Shown here one piece after another: positions 1-11,864 of a stretch of 64,000 bases of DNA. Position numbers and translations under genes: made by a program. Source of the DNA: Motacilla alba alba (taxonomy: Eukaryota > Chordata > Aves > Passeriformes > Motacillidae). The number at the start of each line of letters is the position of its first letter. Positions within the stretch are counted from its first letter, which is position 1. A model generated the notes under the pieces. It ran no database searches and was not told where the DNA came from. It worked only from the letters and a program-made list of their open reading frames with translations. The DNA is taken from the NCBI RefSeq assembly GCF_015832195.1, contig NC_052018.1:32330115-32394114 (forward strand), given 5' to 3'.

Positions 1-683
1 AAAAAAACACTTGCATGCACTAAAAACTAATAAATATTGGCAATGGAGTCACAAAGAGGCAACAAAATTTCTCTCTTATAGTCAAAAAAATTATACTTTT
101 CTACTCATTAAATCAGAAAGCTGTCCTCTTGCCAAGCAGTATAGTTCTGTGGTCCAAATACCAGATTCTAAAACTAAATACAAACAGATTGTGGGACACA
201 CTCTGGACAGCTTGTTCTCAGATAGCCTGTAATGTGATGTGCCTTTCAACTGAGTGGTGGACTCAGGACCCTCCAGAGGCTTGGGAGATGGTCACTAGCC
301 CCAGGACAAGAAAAAAAGTGTCTCTGGGTGGCAGAGACATGGCAAAAAGGGAGGAACACAGAGATACTACTGGAATGAGTAAAGATACCTGGGTCACCCA
401 TAGCCCAAACCCTGCTGTGGCAGACAGAAACACTTAAGGGATGAGAATGAGTTGGCTGTAACTCAAACTATACTGGGATCACAGCAGCCAAGCAGAGAAG
501 CAAGAATTTGCCTGTGAGTATATGATAGATGGAATAGATTTGCTTATATAAAATTTTATTTCTGTTCTGTCTTATTTAGTTATTCTTAGTATTCTCTCCT
601 TAAAAGGCTTCTTATTTTAGTTTATATTTTAATGAAATCTGGATTTGAGTTGAAAGAGCTATTTGGTCTTCTGGTCTCCACCA

Positions 684-730
684 GATCTCTCCAAGGCAAG
701 GATCTCTCTGATCTCTCCAAGGCAAGGATC
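684..730. repeat. Two-copy direct repeat, 26-bp period
   Basis: The 21-bp block gatctctccaaggcaaggatc occurs at 684-704 and again at 710-730, separated by five bases. It is probably a simple local duplication; no function is evident. Confidence 0.85.
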
Positions 731-1860
731 GCAGAGACATGCATCTCAGAGATTCACCTGTTTCTCCTCTCACTCCACTGCACACACATCCTTTGCTTAA
801 CAGTGTGCAGCATTTGAATTTATCATAATTGACTGCAAATTAGTACTTACATCCTGTGAAAATGCCAGGGTTTCAAAATTTGTGCTGTTAGGCAGAAGAA
901 ACATTGACAATTTTTTTACACAGCTTCCCATTCTTTTTGTATTGTCATTCTAAGCTAAACAACACTTCTTGACATTTTCATGTACTGGGTTCACTGTGAG
1001 TTTAAGTGAAACCTTTAGTTTCATCTTCCTCTAATTTACTCTGGATTTTGAGCTGCTGCACTGACTCCTGAAGAGCTGGTCTTTGTGCCTCCACTCTACT
1101 TTAACTCAGCTGTAATAGTAAGTTTTTTAAGTGAAACTTAACTGTCTCAGTGTTATGTAATGCAGCCCCATAGTAATTATTTAATCACCCAGTGGTAAGC
1201 TGAAATATTTCAACATCTGCTTTTGGGTTTGAGTTTGTCATTTCATTGGGTTTTAGTTTTGAAAAACTCCCAATAAAGTCTATATGTCATTATTGAATTT
1301 GTAAAGTATTTTGTTGCAAACATGGGAATGTTATTAGGTAACTTATGAAGTCCATGCATTTCAAAATCTAAAAGCCTTCCCAAACCAGAGATGTACTTCA
1401 ATTTCTGGAAAACTGTGCTGGTTTTGGACTCTGACCCCCTGCTTCTCTGTTGAAATTCTCCCACCTTATCTTCTCCTTCACAGCATTTCCTCTCTTCCCC
1501 ACTAGGTTTGTGTGGCTGTTTCCACTTACTCCACAAGTACCACAAATATTAATTCTTGAGAGCTGGGCAGGGTCATCCAGAGAGGCTCCTGGGTACTCTG
1601 GGAAAGGCACAGATAATTGTGGGTCATCACATTTTGTTACGTGTTTGTTTATTTGTAGGTTGAGATCCTGATTATGTAGTCTGAATTGATTCAAAGTAAG
1701 CTAAAGGTCAAACTTGTTTTGGCCAGGCAATTGAGATGATTTGTAATTCATGTTTCTCCAGTTTTAGGCAGGGTCAAATACTTAAGGGAGATATGGCTGG
1801 GATGTTAACAGGTTCTTAACCTAAAGTACATGGGAATATTTTTACTATCCATTCTTTTTC

Positions 1861-1925
1861 CTTGCCGTGCCTTGCCTTGCCTTGCCTTGCCTTGCCTTGC
1901 CTTGCCTTGCCTTGCCTTGCCTTCC
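1861..1925. repeat. (CTTGC)n pentanucleotide microsatellite
   Basis: About 13 consecutive pentamers of CTTGC, with one variant unit (CGTGC) near the left end and CTTCC at the right end. The bottom strand reads (GCAAG)n and gives a meaningless open frame of Lys/Ala/Arg/Gln repeats. The purity suggests recent or ongoing slippage. Confidence 0.95.
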
Positions 1926-4900
1926 CATTTTATTTTTTTTAAATGAAGAAGATACAGGAAAGGTAAACGAGAACATCTGATTTCCTCATGCACACACAGA
2001 GAATCGTAACTATGTTATAACTTTGTGTGTACACAGACAGACATATCTATATATATCCATCCTAAACCTATTATGAATTATTAGCAAAGGATTTAATAAC
2101 TGTTCCATGAGTACCATTCTGAATATTCTGAAAACTATTAAATAATGCATTTTTACATTGATATTATGTCAAGTAGTCATAGTATTTGTAGCATTTTCTG
2201 TTAGAAGTGTCTATAACCTCTAATCACTACATAATGAAATTATTATTTTTGTATAGAATTTTGTGCATACTATGTTGCCTGCAATAACTGTACTTAAATC
2301 TGAGGAAAGGCTTTTTAAGATGTTTGTCTATAATACTTTGTTTCAAGTCATTGACAATTTGACTTTAGATTTTTGATGTTATCTTTTGCTTTCACAATAC
2401 CAGGTCATGATAGACTCCAATTTATTGAATATGAAACTATTTTCTTGGAACCTCTGTTGCCAAGGTCTCAGACTGAAAAAATTTCAATACTTCTATGGAG
2501 AAGAAATAGTACTTTACAGAATGTGCTGGCCTGGAAACTATTCTAATGCATAAAGTGCCTTTAAGTGGACAGGCACTGCAATTTAAATAATATCTATCTG
2601 CAATGTGACAGGCTTGAAGGAACTAGATTACTTGTGTAGTAGTCTAATTTGAAACCCCAGAGGTAACCAGTGAAATCCACAGGAAACAAAGCTTAATTTG
2701 ACTATGTGACCTTGTGCATTGATCTAGATTAGTTGTTTGATGGTTTCCAAAACCCTTATCCGTTTAACAGCCACCCTGTAATAAGCTCCCAGTAAACAAA
2801 TCTTCCTCCTCCATCTACCTATTTTTTATTTTGAAGAAGGCAAAAATTGGTGACATACAGAATGAAATCTAAAAAACAGTGAAGCAAATATACAACTAGA
2901 TAGAAAATAGCAAAGTGTCACACTACCCAGACCCCTTATTCTGTTTTGATTGCAACTCCTAACTGCTGGATACATGTAATTTAAATGCAGAATAACACTG
3001 CAGAGCTATACTATGTATTGCTAGTTTAGAACTGTTTTCACAGTTTTACATGAAGACTTTCTTCATATTTCTTTTTTTGAAAGAAATAGATCTGTTCTCT
3101 TAAAAACAAGTTTGGTTTGGTTGTTTTTATTTCTTTGCCTGATCTAATGGTAGGAATTTTAATGTACTTAATCTTCACTTGGTTTATTCATCTGCTTGAT
3201 TGGTTAAACAGTGATCACACGTGCAGATCTTCTGAGGATGTGCTTTCTCTTCTTTTTTTATGAATTTGGAGTCCTGTGTGCTGAATACTTACCAGTAGTC
3301 ATCTTGGTTAAGTCTGTCTTCAATTACAGGACTTTGTGTTTCACTTCCCTGTTTGAGTTAGGTGATTCCATCCAGAAGGTTATTTAACTTGTCCATTATC
3401 ATGCAAAATAGTGTTTCCAAATAACTTTCTTCATTTCTTATCTATAATTTGCTTTCTCATGGCTTTTTCTGATTGCTTCAAAATTTTCTTATTCGAATTC
3501 CCATGGTCTGACTCTTCCTTCAGTATAAGAACAGGACAACCTGGATGATATAACGAAGTATTTTGAAGTTCCTGGAATTGTAGATCCTCATTTTCTTTTC
3601 CCCAAGCTTGACTTTCCTATACCTCCCCCTGTGTCATTACTTCAGCAAACTTTTCTTTGGACATCTTTCAGAGCCAGCATCCTGTGGGTAATATGGGGTT
3701 TTGTGGTTCTTTAATGCCATTTCTCTTATCCTGTTTCTTATCCTATTTCTCCACCCTGGAAAACTTCCAGTACAGCTCTGCCTCTAGCAATGCAGTTGTC
3801 AAGATGTTTAAAGAGTAGATAAGTTACTTTTCAGCTCTTTACACTTTTAAATGAGGCTATCTTTCTTGTACTTTTTTGTAGAATTTTTGAAATACAAGGA
3901 AACTTTTCCAGCATCTGGAAATCATTATGCAAAGGGGTAAATGCTACAGCAGTCTCTGCACCATGAGTAGGTTGTCTGTATGCCAGTGAAAGGTCTGGGG
4001 ACACAAAAATGCTAACTGCTGGACATTAATCTCTGTGCTTCAGGAGCTATAATATTAGAAGTTCTTGAACTCTCAGACCTTCTGATAGCAGCAAATAAAG
4101 ACTTTGGCACTACTTCTGATATCTACTCGTGAGAAGGAGTAATTCTCAGGAGTACAAAGGAAAATATATGCATATGGGTGGGACCTGTATGTTTCATGGT
4201 ATAGAACCATCTTGTCTACTGGGCACCTGGGTATGCCTTACAGAATTGCAGCTGGACAAAATCCCCAGGGAGGACAGGACAGTGGGGTCTGGCCATCCCA
4301 TCTGACAACCTCAGCAACTGCAACTTAACCTTTTCGTGGTAGAAGTCACCCTGAAATGGGCATGAGAGGGGAAAGCCTGAAATGCAGCCTTTTTTGCAAT
4401 ATGCAGGTAGCAACTAGGATTTGCATGGAAGGACAAGGAGGGGGCTTTATAGAGAGACATTGTATTTGGGAAGTGAGCTTTAGGAACCTCTGGCACAAAC
4501 CACCACATATGGTCCAGAGAACATCTGCTGTTCTACCCAGAGAGGGAGCTCTTGGGGTTACTGCTGGCTGGTAATAGGCCTAGCACTGTAAATTTTCTTG
4601 CTCCATAAGGTTTTTGCATTCTTTCAGAGGAAAAAAAGCATCTTTATGGACCACTGTAAACATACATCTGATTCAACCAGATTTACCTCTGAACAGAGAA
4701 AAGGAGACAGCAAAGACAGCTCAAGCTCATAAGGTGTGTCATACTGAATAACTACACAAACCAAAAGGGAAAGCAGTATCTTTTAGGTGTTAGACCTTTT
4801 ACATAGTTATTTCGCATCTGCAACACTTGGGACTGGTGCAGAACAGGACTTGCTTTAAGACCTCATGGCCATGATTGCCCACTGTCTTTCATTTCTTATA

Positions 4901-5694
4901 TCCTCCTGCATTCTTGGAAATATGCCTAAAATACTGCTGATCAGTCTGGATCTTTTTAAATCAACTGATTCTTTCCTGTAAAACAACCAGAAGCATAATG
5001 AAAATACAGTCATTTAATGGGTAATAGGTTTGTACTCTCCAGGAAAGACAAGATTAAAGCGTGGGATTGAGAATCATTTTGGTAATAACCAACTGTGAAA
5101 TAAAGATTATATGGATGAAAACAGAAAGGATTTTGGTCAGTTGTATTGTGGAAGGATTGCAAAAGAGATTTCACTGAGGTAGTCTCTGAAATACTGCACA
5201 GGCAGGTGTATAGACATCACTATATTTCCAGTAAATTGTTATCACTGTGATTAATTTTTCCAGGTGTATGCTGGAGGACATGTATAAATAATAATGATAA
5301 AGCTCAGTTATTACAACATAGCCACATTTACAGGAATAAAAGACAATGGAATGCCAACCATAGATGGGATAGAGGGTTTTGCACCCTGATTGGTTGAGTT
5401 GCTGATTGAGTTAACAGAAATGGGACAACATTCGTGGCATAAAACACAAGACCAAGTATTAAGGAGTAGTATCTTCAGTTTCTGCATCAAATCAAGTCAC
5501 CTTTCGGAACAATAAAAAAAAAATTTAAAAAATTAGATATCTAGTAGAGATCCTATGATAGCCTGATGTGATGCAGCCATATGAAAACATCTTCTCATTA
5601 ACAGAAATGTAATAAACAGTTTTCTAGCAAGAGTTTACCTGGAATATCGTGTAGATTTACAGCTGCTCACACAAAAGAATGAAACATGTTGAAA

Positions 5695-6226
5695 AGCAGA
5701 GAAAGGCATCTAAGATGCTTAGAAGGAAGAAAGTTTTTACATGATCTTGGAGATGTAAAGTTTTTACATGGCTTGGAGTAAAGTTTTTACATGGCTTGGA
5801 GTACCTCTCCTATGAAGACAGGCTGAGAGATTTGGGGTTGTTGAGCCTGGAAAAAAAAAAGCTCTAGGAAAAGCTTTTTCCAGCCTTTCACTATATAGAG
5901 GGGTGGCTTCTAAGAAAGGAGAGACTTTTTACCAGAGTCAGTAGCAATAGGTCAAGAGGATATGGGATTAAACTAGAAGAGGAGAGATTTAGGTTAGATG
6001 GGGAAGATGGTCTTTAGGGAAGATGGTCTTTACCGTGAGGGTGGTGAGGCACTGGCACAGGTTGCCCAGAGAAGTTGTGGATACACCATCCATGGAAGTG
6101 TTCAAGGCCAAGCTGGATGCAGCTTAAAGCAACCTGATGTTGTAAAAGACATCTCTGCCCAAGGCAGGGGGGTTGGACTAGATGTAAAGCTCCTTTCCAA
6201 CACAAACCATTCTGTGGTTCCATCTT
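5695..6226 (+). mobile_element. CR1 LINE 3' fragment
   Basis: The sequence follows the well-known avian CR1 3' region: a CACCTCTCCTATGAGGACAGGCTGAG-like start (5800-5828), a GTTGAGCCTGGA block, GAGGGTGGTGAGGCACTGG, GGTTGCCCAGAGAAG and an end at CCATTCTGTGGTTCCA. It is 5'-truncated, as most CR1 copies are. It carries internal duplications: aaagtttttacatg three times between 5731 and 5792, and ggaagatggtcttta twice at 6001-6035. Divergence from the CR1 pattern suggests an old copy. Confidence 0.92.
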
Positions 6227-9200
6227 CCAAAAGGACCTTGGCATTCAAGGCCTAACAAAATGTTGCATGTCCATAATATTGCATGTTAACACACCAGAGA
6301 AAAGCCATTTGAACAAATAGCCACTGCTGGCACAAGAACATATGGGTATAAAATGGCTATTTATAAATTTATCCTGAAAAGAAGGTTTCTAAGCATTAGA
6401 GCAACAACATTTTGGATCAGCTTTTCTAGTTGCAGCACAAAATTTAATGTTGTTAAACAGCACAATCACAACCTGGATTAAATTTTTATGATCAACCAAC
6501 TAAGCAGAACTCCTATGCTTTCCTATGGCCTTTATTATTAGAGGCAAATGTAATACAAGGTTTTGGGCAATAGAGGTATAGCTCCTACACTTCTAGATAA
6601 GGTTCTGAGTTCAGCACATGCTGAAAAATGCATTTGGTGCTGCTGATTTTTTGTGCTTCGCCTAATGCTTAGTTTCTGTGTCTGTTGTTCATTAACAGCA
6701 CTTGTGAACTTGATTATGCTTTAGTCTTGTCCTGTTTAGGTACTTAATTCTATTTCCATCATTAAATATGCACTAATTCTTTTAATTGAAACTTCTAAAA
6801 ATATTTTTCAGTAGATTATATCTTTCCAGTATATTGTGAATCTTGTTGTTATAGTATTACATTTCAGCTTGGCATGCTGATGTGTAATGTCCATTCCCCT
6901 CTCCTGTTAGGGTTTTATTGGTTGCTATAGTTACCGACTATTGCTCAGTTCATGTCATTTATATAGGCTAAATTCTTAGTGACCCTAAATCTGTTATCAT
7001 GCACACCTTGTTGTTCCTATATTGTGAGATGTCAAGGCACCCAACATGTTATGAGGAAGACTTATAAAAAAAAAATTAGTAGAGCTTGTCTGCATGACAG
7101 TCTGGATTCGCAGGGCTGACTCCCTCCATGCATTGCCATATTTTTACATTTACCTTAAATCAGCCAGGTCTTGTACATGCTGTAACACAGTCTATCTTGA
7201 TATTTATTATTTAATCTATTAAAACATTTGGCTGTCTCCACACACAGTTGGGGGACCAATTAAAAGTCCAGAAAAACTATACAAAGTTTCTCATGTAATT
7301 AGACGTTTCAGGGCATGCTATTAAGGGCCATCTGTTCTCCTGGATGACTGAGTATGACTGAGCAATGAGATGTTTCCTTCTGTGCTCGAGGTTCCGTCTG
7401 TCTTGATTCTATATTTGATTAACTCTGTATGGGGGTGGGGACTCAATTTATTTATAATGGTCTTAATCTGTATAGCAGGTTAAGAATGATTAGGGTAGGA
7501 TATTGAACTGTTTAGCAGTTTGAGATAGCCTTTATTGTTTCAGAGCAAATAAGTCTCTTGAACATTCTTTTAGGAGAATCCCCACTGCTTTTCTGTTGTT
7601 TACATTTCCCCACTGCCTGGTTTTTTTACTTTGTTATCAGTGATCCAATTTTGCCATAGAATAAATGGTTACAACTAGAGAAAAAACACTGCCATTTAAT
7701 GCATTTTGAATTTGGCTAGTAAAGCCAAGCAGATCCAAGCAGTGCAGCAAAACATATGCTGTAAACTTATGAGAACTGGCTTGCTTTCCCCTTGGTAACA
7801 TCTGTGCAGGCTCACCAAAGCTAACGTAGAACATGCCAGACTGCTGCAAACCGTGGAGATACCCAAATTAACTTTTAATTTAGGTATTTCTGCTGTTCTG
7901 CCAGCTGTGATGTGCCAATACCCTTAAGAGCAGATTTCAGTCACTTTTTATCAGTGCAGCTGGCTGCCTACACTTTTCTAAGTGCCTCTAAATCCTAACA
8001 GAGCAATGACATGCAGCAATACTTTTGTTTAACACTTCTAACAACAACTGATGGTTTTAGTTAGAGTTTCGCATTATCACACGCACATTTAAAACTTAAA
8101 TCTGGCTCTAAATAATACTTCAGCTTCATTGTATAATTTTTTGCAAATAGGATCCAAGGTCTCTTATGCTCTGCATATAGGAAAGTATTTACAAATCTGT
8201 GCTAAGCCAAGACATCTGGTCATTGTGTTTTGGTTACAGCAATGTGGGTTTTTCCATCTACTGTGTTTTCTTTGACATTTCACCCACTTTATGTACAGCA
8301 GTTATATCGATCTTCAAACAATACATTCACTTATTCACCTAAATGCAACATTGTTCAAAAAATTAAACAAGAAATAAGAGTTTATGACACCCTGTTGCAC
8401 ACTTAGTGCTGCTAATGTCACTGCCCTAGCATCACCCTTAGGCATGTAAACCCTGGCACTTTCCCAGGCTTCCAGCTGATTTTAGGAATGGTTATCATAA
8501 ACAGTTTAAAACTAGTATTTGATGATAATTGTAGGCACTTAGAATAGAAACATATCACCAAAACTTAGATACAGTTAGCTATCAATGAGAGAGTTAGCTG
8601 CCTTTCACTCCCTTTAGTGTCAGCAAATAATACCAAGGAATTTCCAATTTGAAGTAATTTTTCCTGACTTAAAGAAGATGTGCAATTGGGTACTTCACTT
8701 AGACTGAGGTACCTCACTTGGACTCCTGTATCACCTAGGAGCCCACATTCCTCATCCCTATTGAAGAGGTCAATCTTAACTTCTCTTTTAATTCCTTGAA
8801 GTTAACTTCACCACTCCCATATGTTTCCTTGGCCTGCAATGTGATGAACTGAGTATTTTTCAGCAATTAGTATCTGACTCTAGAAAATACTTCTTTTTCT
8901 CTCTTGAGGAGAAAGTGCATGGATCTTTCTACAAAGAAAATATAAGTGCAGCTATCGTGACCATGCAGCTACAGCTGTTAATGATGCGCGCCACAGCGAA
9001 CATGATTCATACAGTCATCTGGAATTTATTATCTACTGTGAAGGAGATATGGACTTTTTTGTGTAATCAGAAAGATAATATAAATTCCATCTTGAAGAAT
9101 CTTTCCTGAAATGAAAAGCCTAATTTCTCTTATTATTATTCAAAGTGAGTAAAGTTGTTTAAAGAACACCACAAAAGCTATTAAAACTTTGACAGATGTT

Positions 9201-11345
9201 CTGGTGAAATGTGAAACTGGTTTTTTTTTTACCTTCATGAATAGCATTATTTCATTATTGTGATAATTCTATGATCAGAAAACTGGAAAAATTAACTTTG
9301 ATGGATTTTCTTTTTTCCTGGAATGTTTCTTTCATAAGAGAACGGCACAAGAAATCTGGAAGCATCAAGATTTGGCAAGTAATTAAATCATTCAGAAAGT
9401 GGAATTTTAATCCTTATAGAAGCTCTACTTAAAGTGTCATCTCACAAATGTGTTTTCATCTAGGGAATGGTCATGTTGGCTGTCTGCTCCCTTGACAATA
9501 ATAATGTACATCTGTTCTCCCGGTTTTCATAAAATGGAGGATAGTATAAATCACTGCAGATTATATAATTACTGCACAGTAAAAACACTGCATTTATAGA
9601 TGTTTTCTATGTATTTTTCTATGTCTAGACATTGACATTGTTTTCTATGTATTTTTATATGTGTATGGCTCATGTGCTACAGTAGTGGCTTTGCTGTCTC
9701 AAAATTCAATAATAATCAGGAATTCTTAACAGGTTCCTTATTTTTCTCCATTTTCATCATAAGAATACACATTATGTTACAGAGAACTAAAAAACAGGAA
9801 TGCACATGAAAGTCATGAAAGTCAACATTTGAAAAGTTTATATATTATATATATGTAATTTTCCTGCTACACTATGAGCAGGATGGAAAAAGATGAGTTT
9901 TCTGCCCCTCTTGGCTTTTCTGAGCCCTGGTAAAAGGTATCTAGGTTTTTCAGGCTCCTCCCCTGCCTCAGCAAGAAACATAGGACATGTTTTCTTATAA
10001 TTGAGACAGTAAAGCCTCTGCTATTCAGTGGTGTCATTTTCCATTACAATACTTCACCTGTAGACACAGCAGATCCTTCTTCTCTCAGGATCAAAATTAA
10101 TTACAGGTTTTTATCCTATGTAAAAATTTCTTTGTGATAATGTGTTGTTTTGCATGCTAGGGAGGAGGTCACAGGAGATCACTACAGCCCGATCGGGCTG
10201 CAAGAACCCGTGAAAAGTTCAGAGCTATTACCAGTGACAATCCTGTTCATAGGGGAATTGTAGGTGAAGTAATTTGTCCCCCAATGACCCTTGAAGCTTG
10301 TGTCCCATCTGCCTCAGCCTGAGGAGCCCCAAAGAGCCTGGGTGACTTGTGTCTTGTGCATTTCTCCATGAGGATGAAGCCCCAGTGGCACAAAAGGGGT
10401 GCTCCTGTTTTGAGGAGCAGTTGCAAAAGATACCCAGGGGAGCTTCTGCATCAGTGGGGTTAGGAGCTTTTTGGGAGTTTAAAGCTTGTTTTTGTTGAGG
10501 AACAAATGAGAATGGATATATGAAAGCTCTCCTGTTAGGCAGAATAATATAGACTCTGTGTTCAAGATGTATTTTAATTAAGGGTATCAAAAATAGAGTG
10601 TCATACAGTCTGAATGCTAGGGATGATTTAACAGGCAGAAAGAACAATGAGTGAGAGCTTAACAAACTAATATAAGGTTGGAAAACAATATTTGATGACT
10701 TTTTAATCACTGACTTTCTCAGTATGTAGAGGAAGATCATTTATTTCCCCAATGCTTCAGTTTTTTTCTGTACGGTGGGGATAATAAAACTGCTTGAAAT
10801 AAGCCTTTTAGGGAGAAATGTTAAATATTGGCAATTGCTTACAGCTTTGATCAAAGAATCACACTGGCTATTTACTTTGGGCAAGTAAATGCTACGTGTA
10901 GATACAGAATTTCAAAGTATAATAGGTTATGAAACCATGATATGGTAAAGCATTCCTCTCAGACTTGTGAACTAAAAAAGCCAACTGGACATGAAAGGGC
11001 CTTTGACAATCTTCAGAGGAAAGAACAAGTTAGCACCTTTAAATCTGAAATTATAGATAAATACATTTTCCTTCCTTAAACCCCCTGTAGTTTCAATTAG
11101 GGATTCTGCTTCTCACTTCCCTCCCCAAGTGTGGCACAATGCTGCTATGCATTATTGAATATGCTGCTGTGCCTTACTTGACCCCAGAGGTGACTGCTTC
11201 TTGACTGGATGAAACGAGTCACACATTCCTTGAGTACTTCATCGAGAGATTGTGACTAGCTTAATTAGAGAATGCTCAAGAAGTGTTGTGAGATACTTGG
11301 ATTACATGCCAAAGGCATATAATGTATAAGGCCAAATTAATTACG

Positions 11346-11388
11346 AGCATTATCTTGATAATCTTTATTATCTTGATAATCTTGATCT
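11346..11388. repeat. Short imperfect AT-rich tandem
   Basis: Repeats of ttatcttgataatc and shortened versions of it occur side by side. It is simple local duplication lying 0.4 kb from the 9-bp minisatellite. Confidence 0.6.
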
Positions 11389-11801
11389 AAAGAGTAATTT
11401 GAATAAGGGGAGAAATAATAACAAGATCCTTTTGAGTCCCATACAGCACGCTTTGTTTTTCCACATAAAATATCTCCTGCATCATTTAAAATGTTTTTGT
11501 GGAGCAGAGCAAGGCAGTGCCACTCAGAAGTGCCAGGAAAATGCACAGCCAGATGTGAGTCATTGCTGAACTCCAGCATTTGTTTCTTTATTCACCTTTC
11601 AAGCACAAGACAACCTGTTCCCTACTGCAGAGTTGCCTGCAGGTGCCTTGATGGAACATGCAGTGAGGAGCCTGCCAGACAAGGGGAGGGTTGTTTGATT
11701 TTCTTCTGAAGTTTGAGGAATTATCTTCATTTCCTGTGAGCACCTGAGGTGATGCGGCACAACCATCCTTGTGCTTGGGTGAAATTCTGGCATTTCTGAA
11801 G

Positions 11802-11864
11802 TCAAAGAAATCAAAGAAATCAAAGAAATCAAAGAAATCAAAGAAATCAAAGAAATCAAAGAAA
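11802..11864. repeat. (TCAAAGAAA)7 minisatellite
   Basis: Seven perfect head-to-tail copies of the 9-mer TCAAAGAAA fill 63 bp. Because nine is a multiple of three, two minus-strand frames stay open as FDF-type or ISL-type tripeptide repeats. These are artefacts of the period, not genes. Confidence 0.97.

Larger units (their letters stand above)
1..5694. other. Intergenic, no gene seen
   Basis: AT-rich DNA with stops in all frames and no recognisable coding similarity. It contains a 26-bp-period partial duplication (684-730) and a CTTGC pentamer array (1861-1925), listed separately. In vertebrates the DNA upstream of MEI4 is a large gene-poor interval toward HTR1B (established synteny in mammals, assumed here), which agrees with the lack of genes. 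Confidence 0.6.

Noticed and set aside
1415..1435. TGTGCTGGTTTTGG-like start of an LTR
   Set aside because: The match is only about 16 bp and the flanking sequence does not continue as LTR.
5998..6255. Open frames on both strands near 6.0-6.25 kb
   Set aside because: They fall within a non-coding CR1 3' end.
10228..10740. A 170-codon open frame on the minus strand, the longest outside MEI4
   Set aside because: No recognisable domain, no promoter or splice context, abrupt composition change along its length, and no similarity I can recall. Probably a chance frame.
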